Origin: JBJXGE01 sp046154185
GTDB lineage: Bacteria > Planctomycetota > UBA8108 > UBA1146 > JAJFFE01
NCBI GenBank assembly: GCA_046154185.1
Contig: JBJXGE010000097.1
Span: 18,119 to 82,118 of the forward strand
DNA: 64,000 bases
Direction: 5' to 3'
Part shown: positions 8,194 to 16,349 of the stretch, piece by piece
Layout of the letters: every line of letters begins with the position of its first letter
Position numbering within the stretch: position 1 is the first letter of the stretch
Position numbers and translations under genes: made by a program
The notes under the pieces: generated by a model
The model's database searches: none
Seen by the model: the letters and a program-made list of their open reading frames with translations, nothing else
Told to the model about the DNA's origin: nothing

Positions 8194-10421
8194 CCAGCGT
8201 CCATGAAGCCAAACTGACCGGTCGCAGCGTGCCGCTCAAAGTCGTGCTGATTTGGCTCGGCGGACACGTGCTGCCGCACTGGCGCGCGTTTTTGTTGGTG
8301 TTGTTCTTCATGGCCGTGTACGGCACGTGCAACGCGTTGCGTTTGGGGCTCTTTGGCTTGTTGCTCGACAATATTCACCCGACCGGCGACCTGAGCCAAA
8401 AGAGCGTCATGCAGAAGTTCTATGACAAGAACATCGCGCCGTATTTGCCGGACGTGCTGAACAGGCCGGAAGTGCAGCGCGAGAGTTTCGCGGTTGAGAC
8501 GCTGACGCTCGCGAAGGGAACCTATCGCGCCGACGAGTGCGAACACGAAAAAAAGTATCGCAGCGTGCGGGATACCATCGCCGGACTGAAGAGTGAAGCG
8601 GTCGCCGAGCCGAAAGACGGTTGTTATCGCGAAATCTTTGTGAGCGGCGAACTGTCGAAGGCGCAACTCCTCAGCGGGGCGACACTGACGAACTATGCCT
8701 TCGACCGCGTCGAGATCTTAGTCGACACGCCACTCGCCGGCCGCGCACTGCCGATCGAGGCCGGACCGGCAATAGTGACGCTCCAGCGCGGCGATGCCGA
8801 GGCCGGCAGAATGTCGCCGACCCTCTACACCATCGCCGCGCTTGGGATGGTGCTCGCGATCTTCATCGGGATTTCAAACTATGGACGGTTGTATCTGACC
8901 CAGGTGATCAACGTGCACATCATCGCCGACATTCGTTCGCAGGTGTTTAGACACTTGTCCCGCTTGTCGGTCGATTTCTTCCACGGCAATAAATCGGGCG
9001 ACTTGATTTCGCGCGTGACCAACGACGTCGGCTCGATTCAGTTGTCGCTCCGCTACGTGATCGGCGAGGTGCTGCAGGACCCCTTTACCATCGCGGCGTC
9101 GCTCACGGCGGCGTTTTTTGTGTCGTGGCAGTTGACGTTGCTCATCTTCCCGTTCTTGGTGCTGATCTTGGTGCCGATCATTCGCTCAGGCGTCAAGGTC
9201 AAGAAACACGGCCGCGGCTCGATGGTAAAGCTCGGCGAAGTGACCGACGCCATGAGTCAGTTATTGGCGGGCATTCGCGTGGTAAAGGCGTTTAGCCTCG
9301 AGCATGCGCAGGCGCGCGAATTCGACTTGCGCACCGGCGGCTTCATCAAAAGCAGCCTCAAGATGGTGCGCGCGAAAGTACGCGGCCGCGCGCTCGCCGA
9401 AGGTCTCTACAATTTCATCGCAGCGCTCGCGATGTTGTTCGCGGGTTGGATGCTGACTTCGACCGTAATGCCGATCAAGTTCAGCGAGTTCGTCGTGTTC
9501 TTCGCGGCAATCTCGAGTTTGTATCAACCGTTCAAAGCGCTGTCGCGTGCGTACAACACCGTGCAGGAATCGCACGCCGGCGCCGAACGAATTCTCGAGA
9601 TCTTGGCGGCAAAGCCGACGGTGAGCGATCGCGCGGACGCTCCGCCCTTTGCGCCACTTCGGCGCGAGATCGAGTTTGACCACGTCTCGTTTCGTTATGG
9701 CGCGGCAGACCAGCAGTCGCCGGTTGTGTTGCGCGATGTTTGTTTGACGGTCAAGAAGGGCGAAACGATCGCGCTCGTCGGTCGCACGGGCGCCGGCAAA
9801 TCGACGCTGCTCGATTTGCTCGCACGTTTCTACGATCCGGTGGAGGGCACGATTCGCGTCGATGGCGTCGATCTGCGCGCGGGCGCGCACGCGTCGCTGC
9901 TGCAGCAGATCGCCATCGTTGGGCAAGATCCGTTTCTCTTCAACACGACCATCGAGAAGAACATCCGTTATGGCAATCCCGCCGCGACCACCGAGCAAGT
10001 GACGGAGGCGGCCCGCGCGGCTGCCGTGCTCGATGACATCCTGGCGAAGCCGGATGGGTTCGCGACCGTGATCGGCGAGCGCGGCGCGATGCTGTCCGGC
10101 GGACAACGGCAACGCGTGACGATCGCCCGCGCCATCCTCAAGGACCCGGCGATTCTCATTCTCGACGAAGCGACGTCGGCGCTCGACACCGAAAGCGAGC
10201 GCAAAGTGCAAGCCGCGCTCGAGAACCTCATGCGCGGTCGCACGACGTTCGTGATCGCCCACCGACTGTCGACTATTCAGCACGCGGATCGAATTTTGGT
10301 CATGGAAGCCGGCGTCATCGTCGAAAGCGGCAACCATCAAGAGTTGCTCGCGCGCGACGGTTACTATGCGCGGCTCTTGCGGCTACAAGGCGGCGGGCTC
10401 GTGTTGACGCCGGATCCGTGA
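8190..10421 (+). CDS. MsbA-like ABC exporter with a large extracytoplasmic insertion
   Basis: This is a half-size ABC exporter of 743 residues (usual length is about 580-600). The first membrane segment is at about 33-58 and the second at 210-230. The roughly 150 residues between them (61-208) are hydrophilic and would face the periplasm; they contain two cysteines, C117 and C145, that could form a disulfide. Typical exporters have only a short loop there. Remaining membrane helices follow to about residue 465. The nucleotide-binding domain is complete: Walker A GRTGAGKST at 531-539, signature LSGGQRQ at 635-641, Walker B ending D659-E660, and the H-loop in IAHRLST. The ATG overlaps the preceding stop. 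A lipid-linked saccharide or lipid A-like cargo is inferred from neighbours. Confidence 0.9.
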   Translation: MTSVHEAKLTGRSVPLKVVLIWLGGHVLPHWRAFLLVLFFMAVYGTCNALRLGLFGLLLDNIHPTGDLSQKSVMQKFYDKNIAPYLPDVLNRPEVQRESFAVETLTLAKGTYRADECEHEKKYRSVRDTIAGLKSEAVAEPKDGCYREIFVSGELSKAQLLSGATLTNYAFDRVEILVDTPLAGRALPIEAGPAIVTLQRGDAEAGRMSPTLYTIAALGMVLAIFIGISNYGRLYLTQVINVHIIADIRSQVFRHLSRLSVDFFHGNKSGDLISRVTNDVGSIQLSLRYVIGEVLQDPFTIAASLTAAFFVSWQLTLLIFPFLVLILVPIIRSGVKVKKHGRGSMVKLGEVTDAMSQLLAGIRVVKAFSLEHAQAREFDLRTGGFIKSSLKMVRAKVRGRALAEGLYNFIAALAMLFAGWMLTSTVMPIKFSEFVVFFAAISSLYQPFKALSRAYNTVQESHAGAERILEILAAKPTVSDRADAPPFAPLRREIEFDHVSFRYGAADQQSPVVLRDVCLTVKKGETIALVGRTGAGKSTLLDLLARFYDPVEGTIRVDGVDLRAGAHASLLQQIAIVGQDPFLFNTTIEKNIRYGNPAATTEQVTEAARAAAVLDDILAKPDGFATVIGERGAMLSGGQRQRVTIARAILKDPAILILDEATSALDTESERKVQAALENLMRGRTTFVIAHRLSTIQHADRILVMEAGVIVESGNHQELLARDGYYARLLRLQGGGLVLTPDP

Positions 10422-10452
10422 CTGCGAAACGTCGGCCGGCGCTTCGCCGCTG

Positions 10453-10481
10453 TGGTCAGTGCGTTTGGTCGCTGATATATT
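10453..10481 (+). promoter_or_regulatory. possible sigma-70-type promoter for the secreted protein at 10531
   Basis: TGGTCA at 10453-10458 and TATATT at 10476-10481 are separated by 17 bases and end about 50 bases before the ATG. The gap after the ABC gene makes a fresh promoter plausible. Confidence 0.35.
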
Positions 10482-10530
10482 GGCCGACGCCATTGAGACC
10501 TGCAGAAGTCGATTGTGAGGACGAAGGAAA

Positions 10531-11214
10531 ATGAGGACCAAAGTAACTCTTGCTTGCGCGTCGATGCTCGCGATTTGCGCGGCTGCCGCCTCGCGAGCGC
10601 AAGAGAGCACGCCGTCGCAGGACACCGGCCTCGTCGGTCAAATCCTCGCGATCGGGAGCGACGAACTCAGCTACGACTTGCGCGTGCAAAAGCTCGGCAC
10701 GATCAAAGTTCAGCACGAGTCTATGCTAGTCGTGAAGAGTTACGATGCCGTGTTGCTGAGCAGTTTGGACGAGGGCGCCAAGCTGCACGTGTTGGGCACG
10801 AAGCAGGAAGCACAGCACAACCTCGGCCCGCAGATCGTGCGGATCATGGCAATCGCGACCGGAGAGTTCACTCCGCCGCTGAGTTTGCCCGAGGAAGTCG
10901 CCAAGCAAAAAGGCATCAAATGGCTGACCGGCAAGCTCAAGAAAGAGGGCAAGCAACTGCTGCTCGACAACTACGAGCTGCAGGTCGGCGTCGATCGCAT
11001 GGTGATCGTCGCGAAGGCGGGCGCCCGCAGCGAGATCGAGGCCAAGAAGTCGATGGTGTTCGTGCACGGAATCCTCGGCCCGAAGGCGGAAAAGAGTTTT
11101 TACGCCAAGGAGCTCATCGTGTTGAGTAAGACGCTGATCGAGAAAGTGTCGGAGAAGGACTATCCGAATTTTCTTGAACTCGGCAAGCGCACGATGATTC
11201 CGAAAAGCAAGTGA
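10531..11214 (+). CDS. secreted protein of unknown function (paralogue of 57308-58033)
   Basis: This 227-residue protein starts with a signal peptide (hydrophobic stretch to about residue 22, ending ASRAQ), so it is exported. I do not recognise the family. After residue 30 it looks rich in beta strands, with a possible OB-like barrel: VGQILAIGSDELSYDL, then HVLGTKQEA and PQIVRIMAIATG. The same order (a LxVLGxxQEA motif, then PQIxxIAA, then KWxxGxL and GxDRxVxxAxxG) recurs in the protein at 57308-58033. The two are clearly diverged paralogues. A GAAGGA ribosome site lies before the ATG. The cysteine dioxygenase-like gene begins seven bases after the stop, suggesting co-transcription. Confidence 0.75.
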   Translation: MRTKVTLACASMLAICAAAASRAQESTPSQDTGLVGQILAIGSDELSYDLRVQKLGTIKVQHESMLVVKSYDAVLLSSLDEGAKLHVLGTKQEAQHNLGPQIVRIMAIATGEFTPPLSLPEEVAKQKGIKWLTGKLKKEGKQLLLDNYELQVGVDRMVIVAKAGARSEIEAKKSMVFVHGILGPKAEKSFYAKELIVLSKTLIEKVSEKDYPNFLELGKRTMIPKSK

Positions 11215-11221
11215 GGGTGCA

Positions 11222-11746
11222 ATGCTGACGCTCAATGAGTGTTTCACGCGACTGGACGCTTACCAAGAACGCATCCCGCTCGAAGACCTGCGCGACTTGT
11301 TGGCGGATACGAAGCTCACGTCGCAGGACGTCTGCGACCACATGATCTTTTGCGATGAGCACTACGCCCGCAATTTGCTGCGCAGCGGCCCGCAGTACTA
11401 CGCGCTTTTATTGTGTTGGAAGCCCGGCCAAGCGAGTCCGATTCACGATCACCGCGGCGCGAGTTGCGGCGTGCGCGTGCTCGAAGGCGTGGTCACGGAG
11501 CGCAAGTACCAACGCCATCCCGCGCAGGGTCTCATCGAGTCGGGCGTCAACGTTTACGAAGCCGGATACGTCTGCGGCTCCTTCGATCTCGACATCCACA
11601 GTATTTGCAATGAGGGCCGCAAAAACCTCGTCACGCTCCACGTGTATTCGCCATCCCTCACGAACATCCACATTTACTCGCTCAAGAACGGCGCCGTCGA
11701 AGTCTTCACGGATCCCTTCGCTGAGCAGTTGATGATGTCGCGCTGA
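11222..11746 (+). CDS. cysteine dioxygenase type I-like thiol oxygenase (cupin)
   Basis: This is a 174-residue cupin of the cysteine dioxygenase family, which uses non-haem iron and oxygen to oxidise the thiol of cysteine (or a related thiol) to a sulfinate. The three iron-binding histidines can be read as H75 and H77 in PIHDHRG and H126 in DIHSICN. A cysteine in GASCGV lies close to the position where animal enzymes carry the cysteine of the Cys-Tyr crosslink; Y151 or a nearby tyrosine would be needed for that bond and I cannot confirm it. Related bacterial proteins include 3-mercaptopropionate dioxygenases, so the substrate is not certain. It follows the secreted protein by seven bases. Confidence 0.82.
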   Translation: MLTLNECFTRLDAYQERIPLEDLRDLLADTKLTSQDVCDHMIFCDEHYARNLLRSGPQYYALLLCWKPGQASPIHDHRGASCGVRVLEGVVTERKYQRHPAQGLIESGVNVYEAGYVCGSFDLDIHSICNEGRKNLVTLHVYSPSLTNIHIYSLKNGAVEVFTDPFAEQLMMSR

Positions 11747-11892
11747 GCTTTTCTGGGCAGCAACGATTCGGTGGCGTCGCCCGCCAGGAATCTGGAATCG
11801 AAAAGCCTCGGCGAGCTGCCGCCGTGGGACGTCGAGCAATTCGGGACCCACGTCATCAAGTGGTTCGGCCGCCACGAGGCGAAACTGCCGAG

Positions 11893-12948
11893 CTACTCCT
11901 CCCAGATCTTCACCTCGAAGCGCCCAGCGGAGTCGGCGGCGCCGCGGTACATGCCGTCGGTGTTGTAGTCGAGGACGATGCGGCCCGCGCGGTCGACGGC
12001 GATGAGTCCGCCGTCTTGGGGCGAGAGTCGCTCGTGGATCACTTGATGCACGGCGCGGCCGAGGCTGAGCCCGCCGTACTCCATTAACATCGCGACGCGA
12101 TGCGCGACGCCGTGGCGGATGAAAAGTTCCCCCGTGCCGGTGCAGGACACTGCGCAGCTCGCGTTATCGGCGTACGTGCCGGCGCCGATGATCGGCGTGT
12201 CGCCGACGCGACCATAACGCTTGTTCGTGAGCCCGCCGGTCGAGGTCGCGGCGGCGAGGTTGCCGAAACGATCGAGCGCGACCGCGCCGACGGTACCGTA
12301 GCGCGGCGCTGCTGCGCCGACGGTGCCGTAACTCGGCGGCGCGGCGCGCGCCGAGTTGCGCTTTTCCTCGTCGACGACCTTTTGCCAACGTTTGCGCTGT
12401 CGCTCGGTATGAAAGTACTCGTTCGGCACGCGCTCGAGTCCTTGCTCGGCGGCGAAGTGCTCGGCGCCTTCACCGACCAAGAACACATGGCGCGATTTTT
12501 CCATGACGCGCCGCGCGAGGAGGATCGGATTCTTCACGATGCGAAGACCCGACACCGCGCCGCACGTGAGTTTGCGACCATCCATGATCGCCGCGTCGAG
12601 TTCGCACGTGCCCGCGCTTGTGAACACAGCGCCCTTGCCGGCGTTGAAGCGCTCGTCATCTTCGAGGCGCTGCACCACGCGTTCGACCGCATCGAGGCTC
12701 GTGCCACCGCTCGCGAGCACCTGTCGGCCGGCATCGAGCGCGGCGCTAAGCGCGTCGCGATAGCCCTTGATCTCTTCGGCGCTGCGGTCGCGCTCGAGGA
12801 CGCCCGCGCCGCCGTGGATGGCGATCGCCCACTCGGCGCGTTTCGCTGTCGACCCGTTCGCGGCGTTGGGACCCGCGCAGCCGGTACTCGACGCGCAGAC
12901 GAATAGCAGTAGCGGCCATCCGAGGCTGTACACCGTTCGAAGTCTCAT
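11893..12948 (-). CDS. secreted isoaspartyl peptidase/L-asparaginase with duplicated nucleophile motif
   Basis: This 351-residue protein is an N-terminal-nucleophile hydrolase of the plant-type asparaginase/IaaA family. Such enzymes are cut autocatalytically before a threonine, which then hydrolyses isoaspartyl dipeptides or asparagine. IHGGAG near residue 44, FNAGKGAVF near 100 and LAAATSTGG and CTGTGE in the second half match the family. The nucleophile region occurs twice in tandem: YGTVGAAAPR at 207-216 and YGTVGAVALD at 217-226, giving two candidate Gly-Thr cleavage sites (T209 and T219). The usual residue before the site is histidine; here it is tyrosine in both. A hydrophobic N-terminus ending STGC at residue 24 suggests a lipoprotein or secreted enzyme. 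Its ATG overlaps the stop of the upstream gene by four bases. Confidence 0.9.
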   Translation of the reverse strand: MRLRTVYSLGWPLLLFVCASSTGCAGPNAANGSTAKRAEWAIAIHGGAGVLERDRSAEEIKGYRDALSAALDAGRQVLASGGTSLDAVERVVQRLEDDERFNAGKGAVFTSAGTCELDAAIMDGRKLTCGAVSGLRIVKNPILLARRVMEKSRHVFLVGEGAEHFAAEQGLERVPNEYFHTERQRKRWQKVVDEEKRNSARAAPPSYGTVGAAAPRYGTVGAVALDRFGNLAAATSTGGLTNKRYGRVGDTPIIGAGTYADNASCAVSCTGTGELFIRHGVAHRVAMLMEYGGLSLGRAVHQVIHERLSPQDGGLIAVDRAGRIVLDYNTDGMYRGAADSAGRFEVKIWEE

Positions 12949-13844
12949 GGTTTCTTCTCCTGCGCGAGCGCTTCCAAGGCGGCGCGCGTGCGCGCCGCCG
13001 CTTCGCTGTCATTCAGTCGCTCTTCCGCCGCGAGCCGCTGCTCGAGGAGTTTCGTGCGACCGCGTACGTCTTTCGCATCGATGAGTTCGAGCGCCGCGTC
13101 GGCGGCCGCGCGCGCGCGCGGCACGTGGCCGAGTTCGAGGAGCAACGGCACCATCGCCTTCACACACGAAACTTCGTTGCGCACCAGTTGAAGGTCGTGA
13201 TAGAGAAGTCGCGCAAGACCATAGTGCGCGAGCGCCTGCACTTTGTCGCCCTTGCCTTCAAATGCCGCCGCGAGCGCGGCCGCTCCCATCGCCGTGCCCC
13301 ACCAATCGCCGAGCGCATGCGCGAGCATCGAACAACCTTCCGCCTCGGAGAGCGCCGCGTCGTATTGTTTTTCGCCGAGCAATTTGCGCGCCACGCCGTG
13401 ACGCCGTTGCCCCTCGCGAAAGTTCTTCGCGTCGCTCGAATTCCAACTGACGAACGCGCTCGCGTAGTCCGTGAAGATGCGCTTCGCGAAGGCCGCGTCG
13501 GCCGCACGCGCGCCAACCAGCGCGCGTTGATGCAGCGCGCGAACTTGCGCTGCTACTTCGGCGCTCGGCGTCGAGTCGATCCCGGCTTTCTCGCGGAGCG
13601 CGAGACTCTCTTCCAAGTCCGCGTCGATGGTGCCGAGCACTTCCGTGGGATGCTTCCGCCACAATTCGATGAGACCGGCTTCGTTCTTGGCGGTGGCGAG
13701 CGCCTCATACTGCTTCGCGACCTCCGACTTCTCGGGATTCTGCGCGCCGGTCGCGATCGCGAGCGCGAGGCAACACAGGATGCCGCTTCCGGTCCGAGGC
13801 CAGGCGCCCGCAAAGCGCGCCGTTGGTCGTTTGCGCGGAGACAT
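12945..13844 (-). CDS. secreted alpha-helical (TPR-like) protein of unknown function
   Basis: I do not recognise this gene as a named family. From the ATG at 13844 it encodes 299 residues; an upstream start at 13901 is also possible. A signal-peptide-like hydrophobic stretch (ILCCLALAIATGAQ) lies near residues 22-36. The rest is rich in alanine, leucine, glutamate and arginine in helical pairs, such as ALAHYGLARLLYHDL and ARAAADAALELI. This looks like degenerate TPR repeats. It is translationally coupled (four-base ATGA overlap) to the asparaginase gene, so the two exported proteins may work together. Confidence 0.7.
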   Translation of the reverse strand: MSPRKRPTARFAGAWPRTGSGILCCLALAIATGAQNPEKSEVAKQYEALATAKNEAGLIELWRKHPTEVLGTIDADLEESLALREKAGIDSTPSAEVAAQVRALHQRALVGARAADAAFAKRIFTDYASAFVSWNSSDAKNFREGQRRHGVARKLLGEKQYDAALSEAEGCSMLAHALGDWWGTAMGAAALAAAFEGKGDKVQALAHYGLARLLYHDLQLVRNEVSCVKAMVPLLLELGHVPRARAAADAALELIDAKDVRGRTKLLEQRLAAEERLNDSEAAARTRAALEALAQEKKP

Positions 13845-13970
13845 CGAAACACCGTGCTTTCGCTTTTGAGTTTCTCGTTGAGCTTGCATCTCGAGCAGCA
13901 TTTTCGCAGCAGACAGCGCCCAAGATATCGAACGCCAACCAAGGGGTCGAGATCTGGCGGCATTGCGGCC

Positions 13971-15113
13971 CTATGGGGCGACTTGGGCTTCGCGACCGGC
14001 CAACTCCTCCGCGATGATCCTCGCCATGCTGGCGCGAAAGATCGGGACATCGAACTGCGCCGCATGTGCGCGCAGCGCCGTCGGATCGAAGTCATCGACG
14101 AGCTGATCCATGCGCTCGATGCCATCGATGAGCGACTCGGGTTCCGGCGCGGCGAAGAAAATTCCCGTCGGCGGCGCCGCGCCGCCCGGCGCGACGATCG
14201 TTTCGAGCGCACCGCCGCGCCCGAGGGCGAGCACGGGTCGACCGCTCGCGAGGCTCTCGAGCGCCGCGATGCCGAAGTCTTCTTCGCACGCGAGAACGAA
14301 CGCGCGCGCGCGCGCGAGTTCGTGCGCGACTTCGCGATCGGTCAAGCGCCCGCGCATTTCCACGCCGTCGCGTCTCAGCGCGCGCAAGCGGCGTTCGTCC
14401 TCGCCGCCGCCGACCACGACGAGTTTGCGTCCGCTCGCCGCGAACGCTTCGATCGCTAAATCCACCTGCTTGTAGGGTGCGAGCGCGGTCACCATCAAAT
14501 AGTGATCGCCGATCTCGTGGCGCGGCGCGATTGCGAAACGCTGGAGCTCGACCGGTGGATACACAACCTCCGCCCGGCGGCCGTAACAGCTCGCGATGCG
14601 CGCGGCGACAAAACGCGAGATCGCAATGAAGCGATCGACGCCGCTCGCGGTTGCGACATCCCAGGCGCGCAGGCGCGGGATCAGGCGGTGGGCGACGAAG
14701 CGCCGCGCCCACGAGCTGCGCCGCGGATCGAGATAGACTTCCGCTTGATCCCACAGATAGCGGGCCGGTGTGAAGCAGTAGCACACATGCCGCGCGCGTG
14801 GTCCGCGCCGCACCGCCTTTGCCGCGCAATGCGATAGCGACAGCAAGAGATCGTAGGATTCGCTCCGCAGGCCCTTCACCGCCAGCGGATAAAACGGCAG
14901 CAGTTGACGATAGTGACGTCGCAAGAGCGGCCACTTCGAGATCCACGTCGTTTGCACATCGTGACGCTCGATCGACGGCGAAACGGATCCGGGCTCGTGG
15001 AGCAGTGTGAGGATCGGCGCATCGGGGAGCAGTTCCGCGACGATCTCGAGACAGCGCTCACCGCCGCGCATGCCCGTCAGCCAATCGTGGACGATGGCGA
15101 CCGACGGTTTCAT
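13971..15113 (-). CDS. glycosyltransferase family 4
   Basis: This 380-residue protein has the GT-B architecture of family 4. The N-terminal part begins VAIVHDWLTGMRGGER, the acceptor-side signature of a common polysaccharide-linked GT4 subgroup. The C-terminal donor-binding domain contains VVGGGEDERRL near 235 and the E-x7-E motif in EEDFGIAALES near 287. It is the last gene of a minus-strand operon: epimerase, polyprenyl-phosphate sugar transferase, aminotransferase, then this gene, spaced by 43 to 72 bases. It probably adds a sugar to the lipid-linked intermediate started by the sugar transferase. Donor sugar is unknown. Confidence 0.88.
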   Translation of the reverse strand: MKPSVAIVHDWLTGMRGGERCLEIVAELLPDAPILTLLHEPGSVSPSIERHDVQTTWISKWPLLRRHYRQLLPFYPLAVKGLRSESYDLLLSLSHCAAKAVRRGPRARHVCYCFTPARYLWDQAEVYLDPRRSSWARRFVAHRLIPRLRAWDVATASGVDRFIAISRFVAARIASCYGRRAEVVYPPVELQRFAIAPRHEIGDHYLMVTALAPYKQVDLAIEAFAASGRKLVVVGGGEDERRLRALRRDGVEMRGRLTDREVAHELARARAFVLACEEDFGIAALESLASGRPVLALGRGGALETIVAPGGAAPPTGIFFAAPEPESLIDGIERMDQLVDDFDPTALRAHAAQFDVPIFRASMARIIAEELAGREAQVAP

Positions 15114-15156
15114 ATTTTGATGGGTAGCTTTCGATGGCGCGTCGGCGGCCGCACGC

Positions 15157-16278
15157 TCACCGCAAGCACGCGCTGATCGCTTCGATCACGCGGCGCGGAT
15201 CTTCCGGCTTCAGTCGATGGTGGATGGGCAACGCCAACACTTCGCGCGCCGCTGCTTCGGCGACCGGGAAATCGCCGACGCGATGGCCGAGCGACTTGAA
15301 AGCCGGTTGTGCCGGCAAAGTGCCGGGGTAATAAACCGCGCAACCGATGTTCTGCTGCGCGAGCGCCGCGCGCACCTTTTCGCGTTCGCTGAGTCGCACG
15401 ATGTACTGGTGCCACGTGTGCTCGCTGTGCGGCGTGCGACCGAGCGGACGCACTTGCTGGGCGAGACCAAGGTCTCGGATCGCCGCGTCATAGCGCGCCG
15501 CGTTCTGCGCGCGCGCCGCTTGCAGCGCTGGCAAGCGCTTGAGTCGCACGGCCAGCACGGCGCCTTGAAATCCATCCATGCGCGCGTTCCAACCGAGGCT
15601 CACGTGCTGATAACCGCCGGCATCGCCGTGGACGCGCAGCAGCCGGAGTCGTTCAGCGATGGCCGCATCCCGGGTCACGACCATGCCCGCGTCGCCCGGC
15701 GCCGCGAGGTTTTTCGTGGGATAGAACGAGAAGGTGCCGGCGGCGCCGAGGCTGCCGAGCGCGCGACCGTCGTAGCGCGTGCCGAACGCCTGCGCCGCAT
15801 CCTCGAGCACGGGCACGCGCCGCGCTGCGCAAACTTCCATGATGCGACGCATCGCCGCGCCTTGACCGTAAAGATGCACGGGCATCACCGCGCTCGTCTT
15901 CGCCGTGATCGCGCGCTCGAGCTGATTCGGGTCCATCAGGAGCGTGTTCGGATCGACGTCGACAAAGACCGGCTTTGCGCCGAGGTGCGCGATCGACGAT
16001 GCGCTCGCAAAGAAACTGTAGGCCGGCACCACGACTTCGGTGTCCGCCTCGACGCCGATCGCTTGGAGACCGATGCGCAGCGCGTCCGAGCCGTTTGAGA
16101 GCGCGAAGACATGCGGCACGTCGAGGTACTCGCGCACTTGTTGCTCGAACGCCGTGACTTCGGCGCCGAGGCAGTAGGCGTTCGTGTCGACGGTGCGCGT
16201 GAGCGCTGTGATCCATTCGGCGCGCTCCGCGGCGTCATCCGGTCCGAGCGCCACCATGGGGATGGGAGGTGTGTTCAA
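15157..16278 (-). CDS. DegT/DnrJ/EryC1/StrS-family PLP aminotransferase
   Basis: This 373-residue enzyme belongs to the family that transfers an amino group from glutamate to a keto group of a nucleotide sugar. The lysine that binds pyridoxal phosphate is in SFYPTKNLAAPGDAG, near residue 190. The aspartate of LEDAAQAFG and SNGSDALR earlier are also family marks. The reading frame begins with TTG at 16278, preceded by GTGGAGC; an ATG seven codons later (16257) is the alternative. It sits between the sugar transferase and the GT4 gene, so an aminated sugar is probably part of the polysaccharide. The exact sugar cannot be told from sequence. Confidence 0.88.
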   Translation of the reverse strand: MNTPPIPMVALGPDDAAERAEWITALTRTVDTNAYCLGAEVTAFEQQVREYLDVPHVFALSNGSDALRIGLQAIGVEADTEVVVPAYSFFASASSIAHLGAKPVFVDVDPNTLLMDPNQLERAITAKTSAVMPVHLYGQGAAMRRIMEVCAARRVPVLEDAAQAFGTRYDGRALGSLGAAGTFSFYPTKNLAAPGDAGMVVTRDAAIAERLRLLRVHGDAGGYQHVSLGWNARMDGFQGAVLAVRLKRLPALQAARAQNAARYDAAIRDLGLAQQVRPLGRTPHSEHTWHQYIVRLSEREKVRAALAQQNIGCAVYYPGTLPAQPAFKSLGHRVGDFPVAEAAAREVLALPIHHRLKPEDPRRVIEAISACLR

Positions 16279-16349
16279 GCGTGCTCCACGAGTGTCTTGT
16301 AGCCGAGTGGGTGATGAGAGACGCGCGCAACCCGTACCGAAACGGTGCG

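Noticed and set aside
12100..12906. Plus-strand 268-codon ORF antisense to the asparaginase
   Set aside because: It is antisense to a gene with clear family motifs, and its protein is Ala/Arg/Asp-rich with no recognisable pattern.
13125..14459. Plus-strand 444-codon ORF antisense to the TPR-like and GT4 genes
   Set aside because: It covers two genes with better evidence (signal peptide, GT4 motifs) and reads as a shadow.
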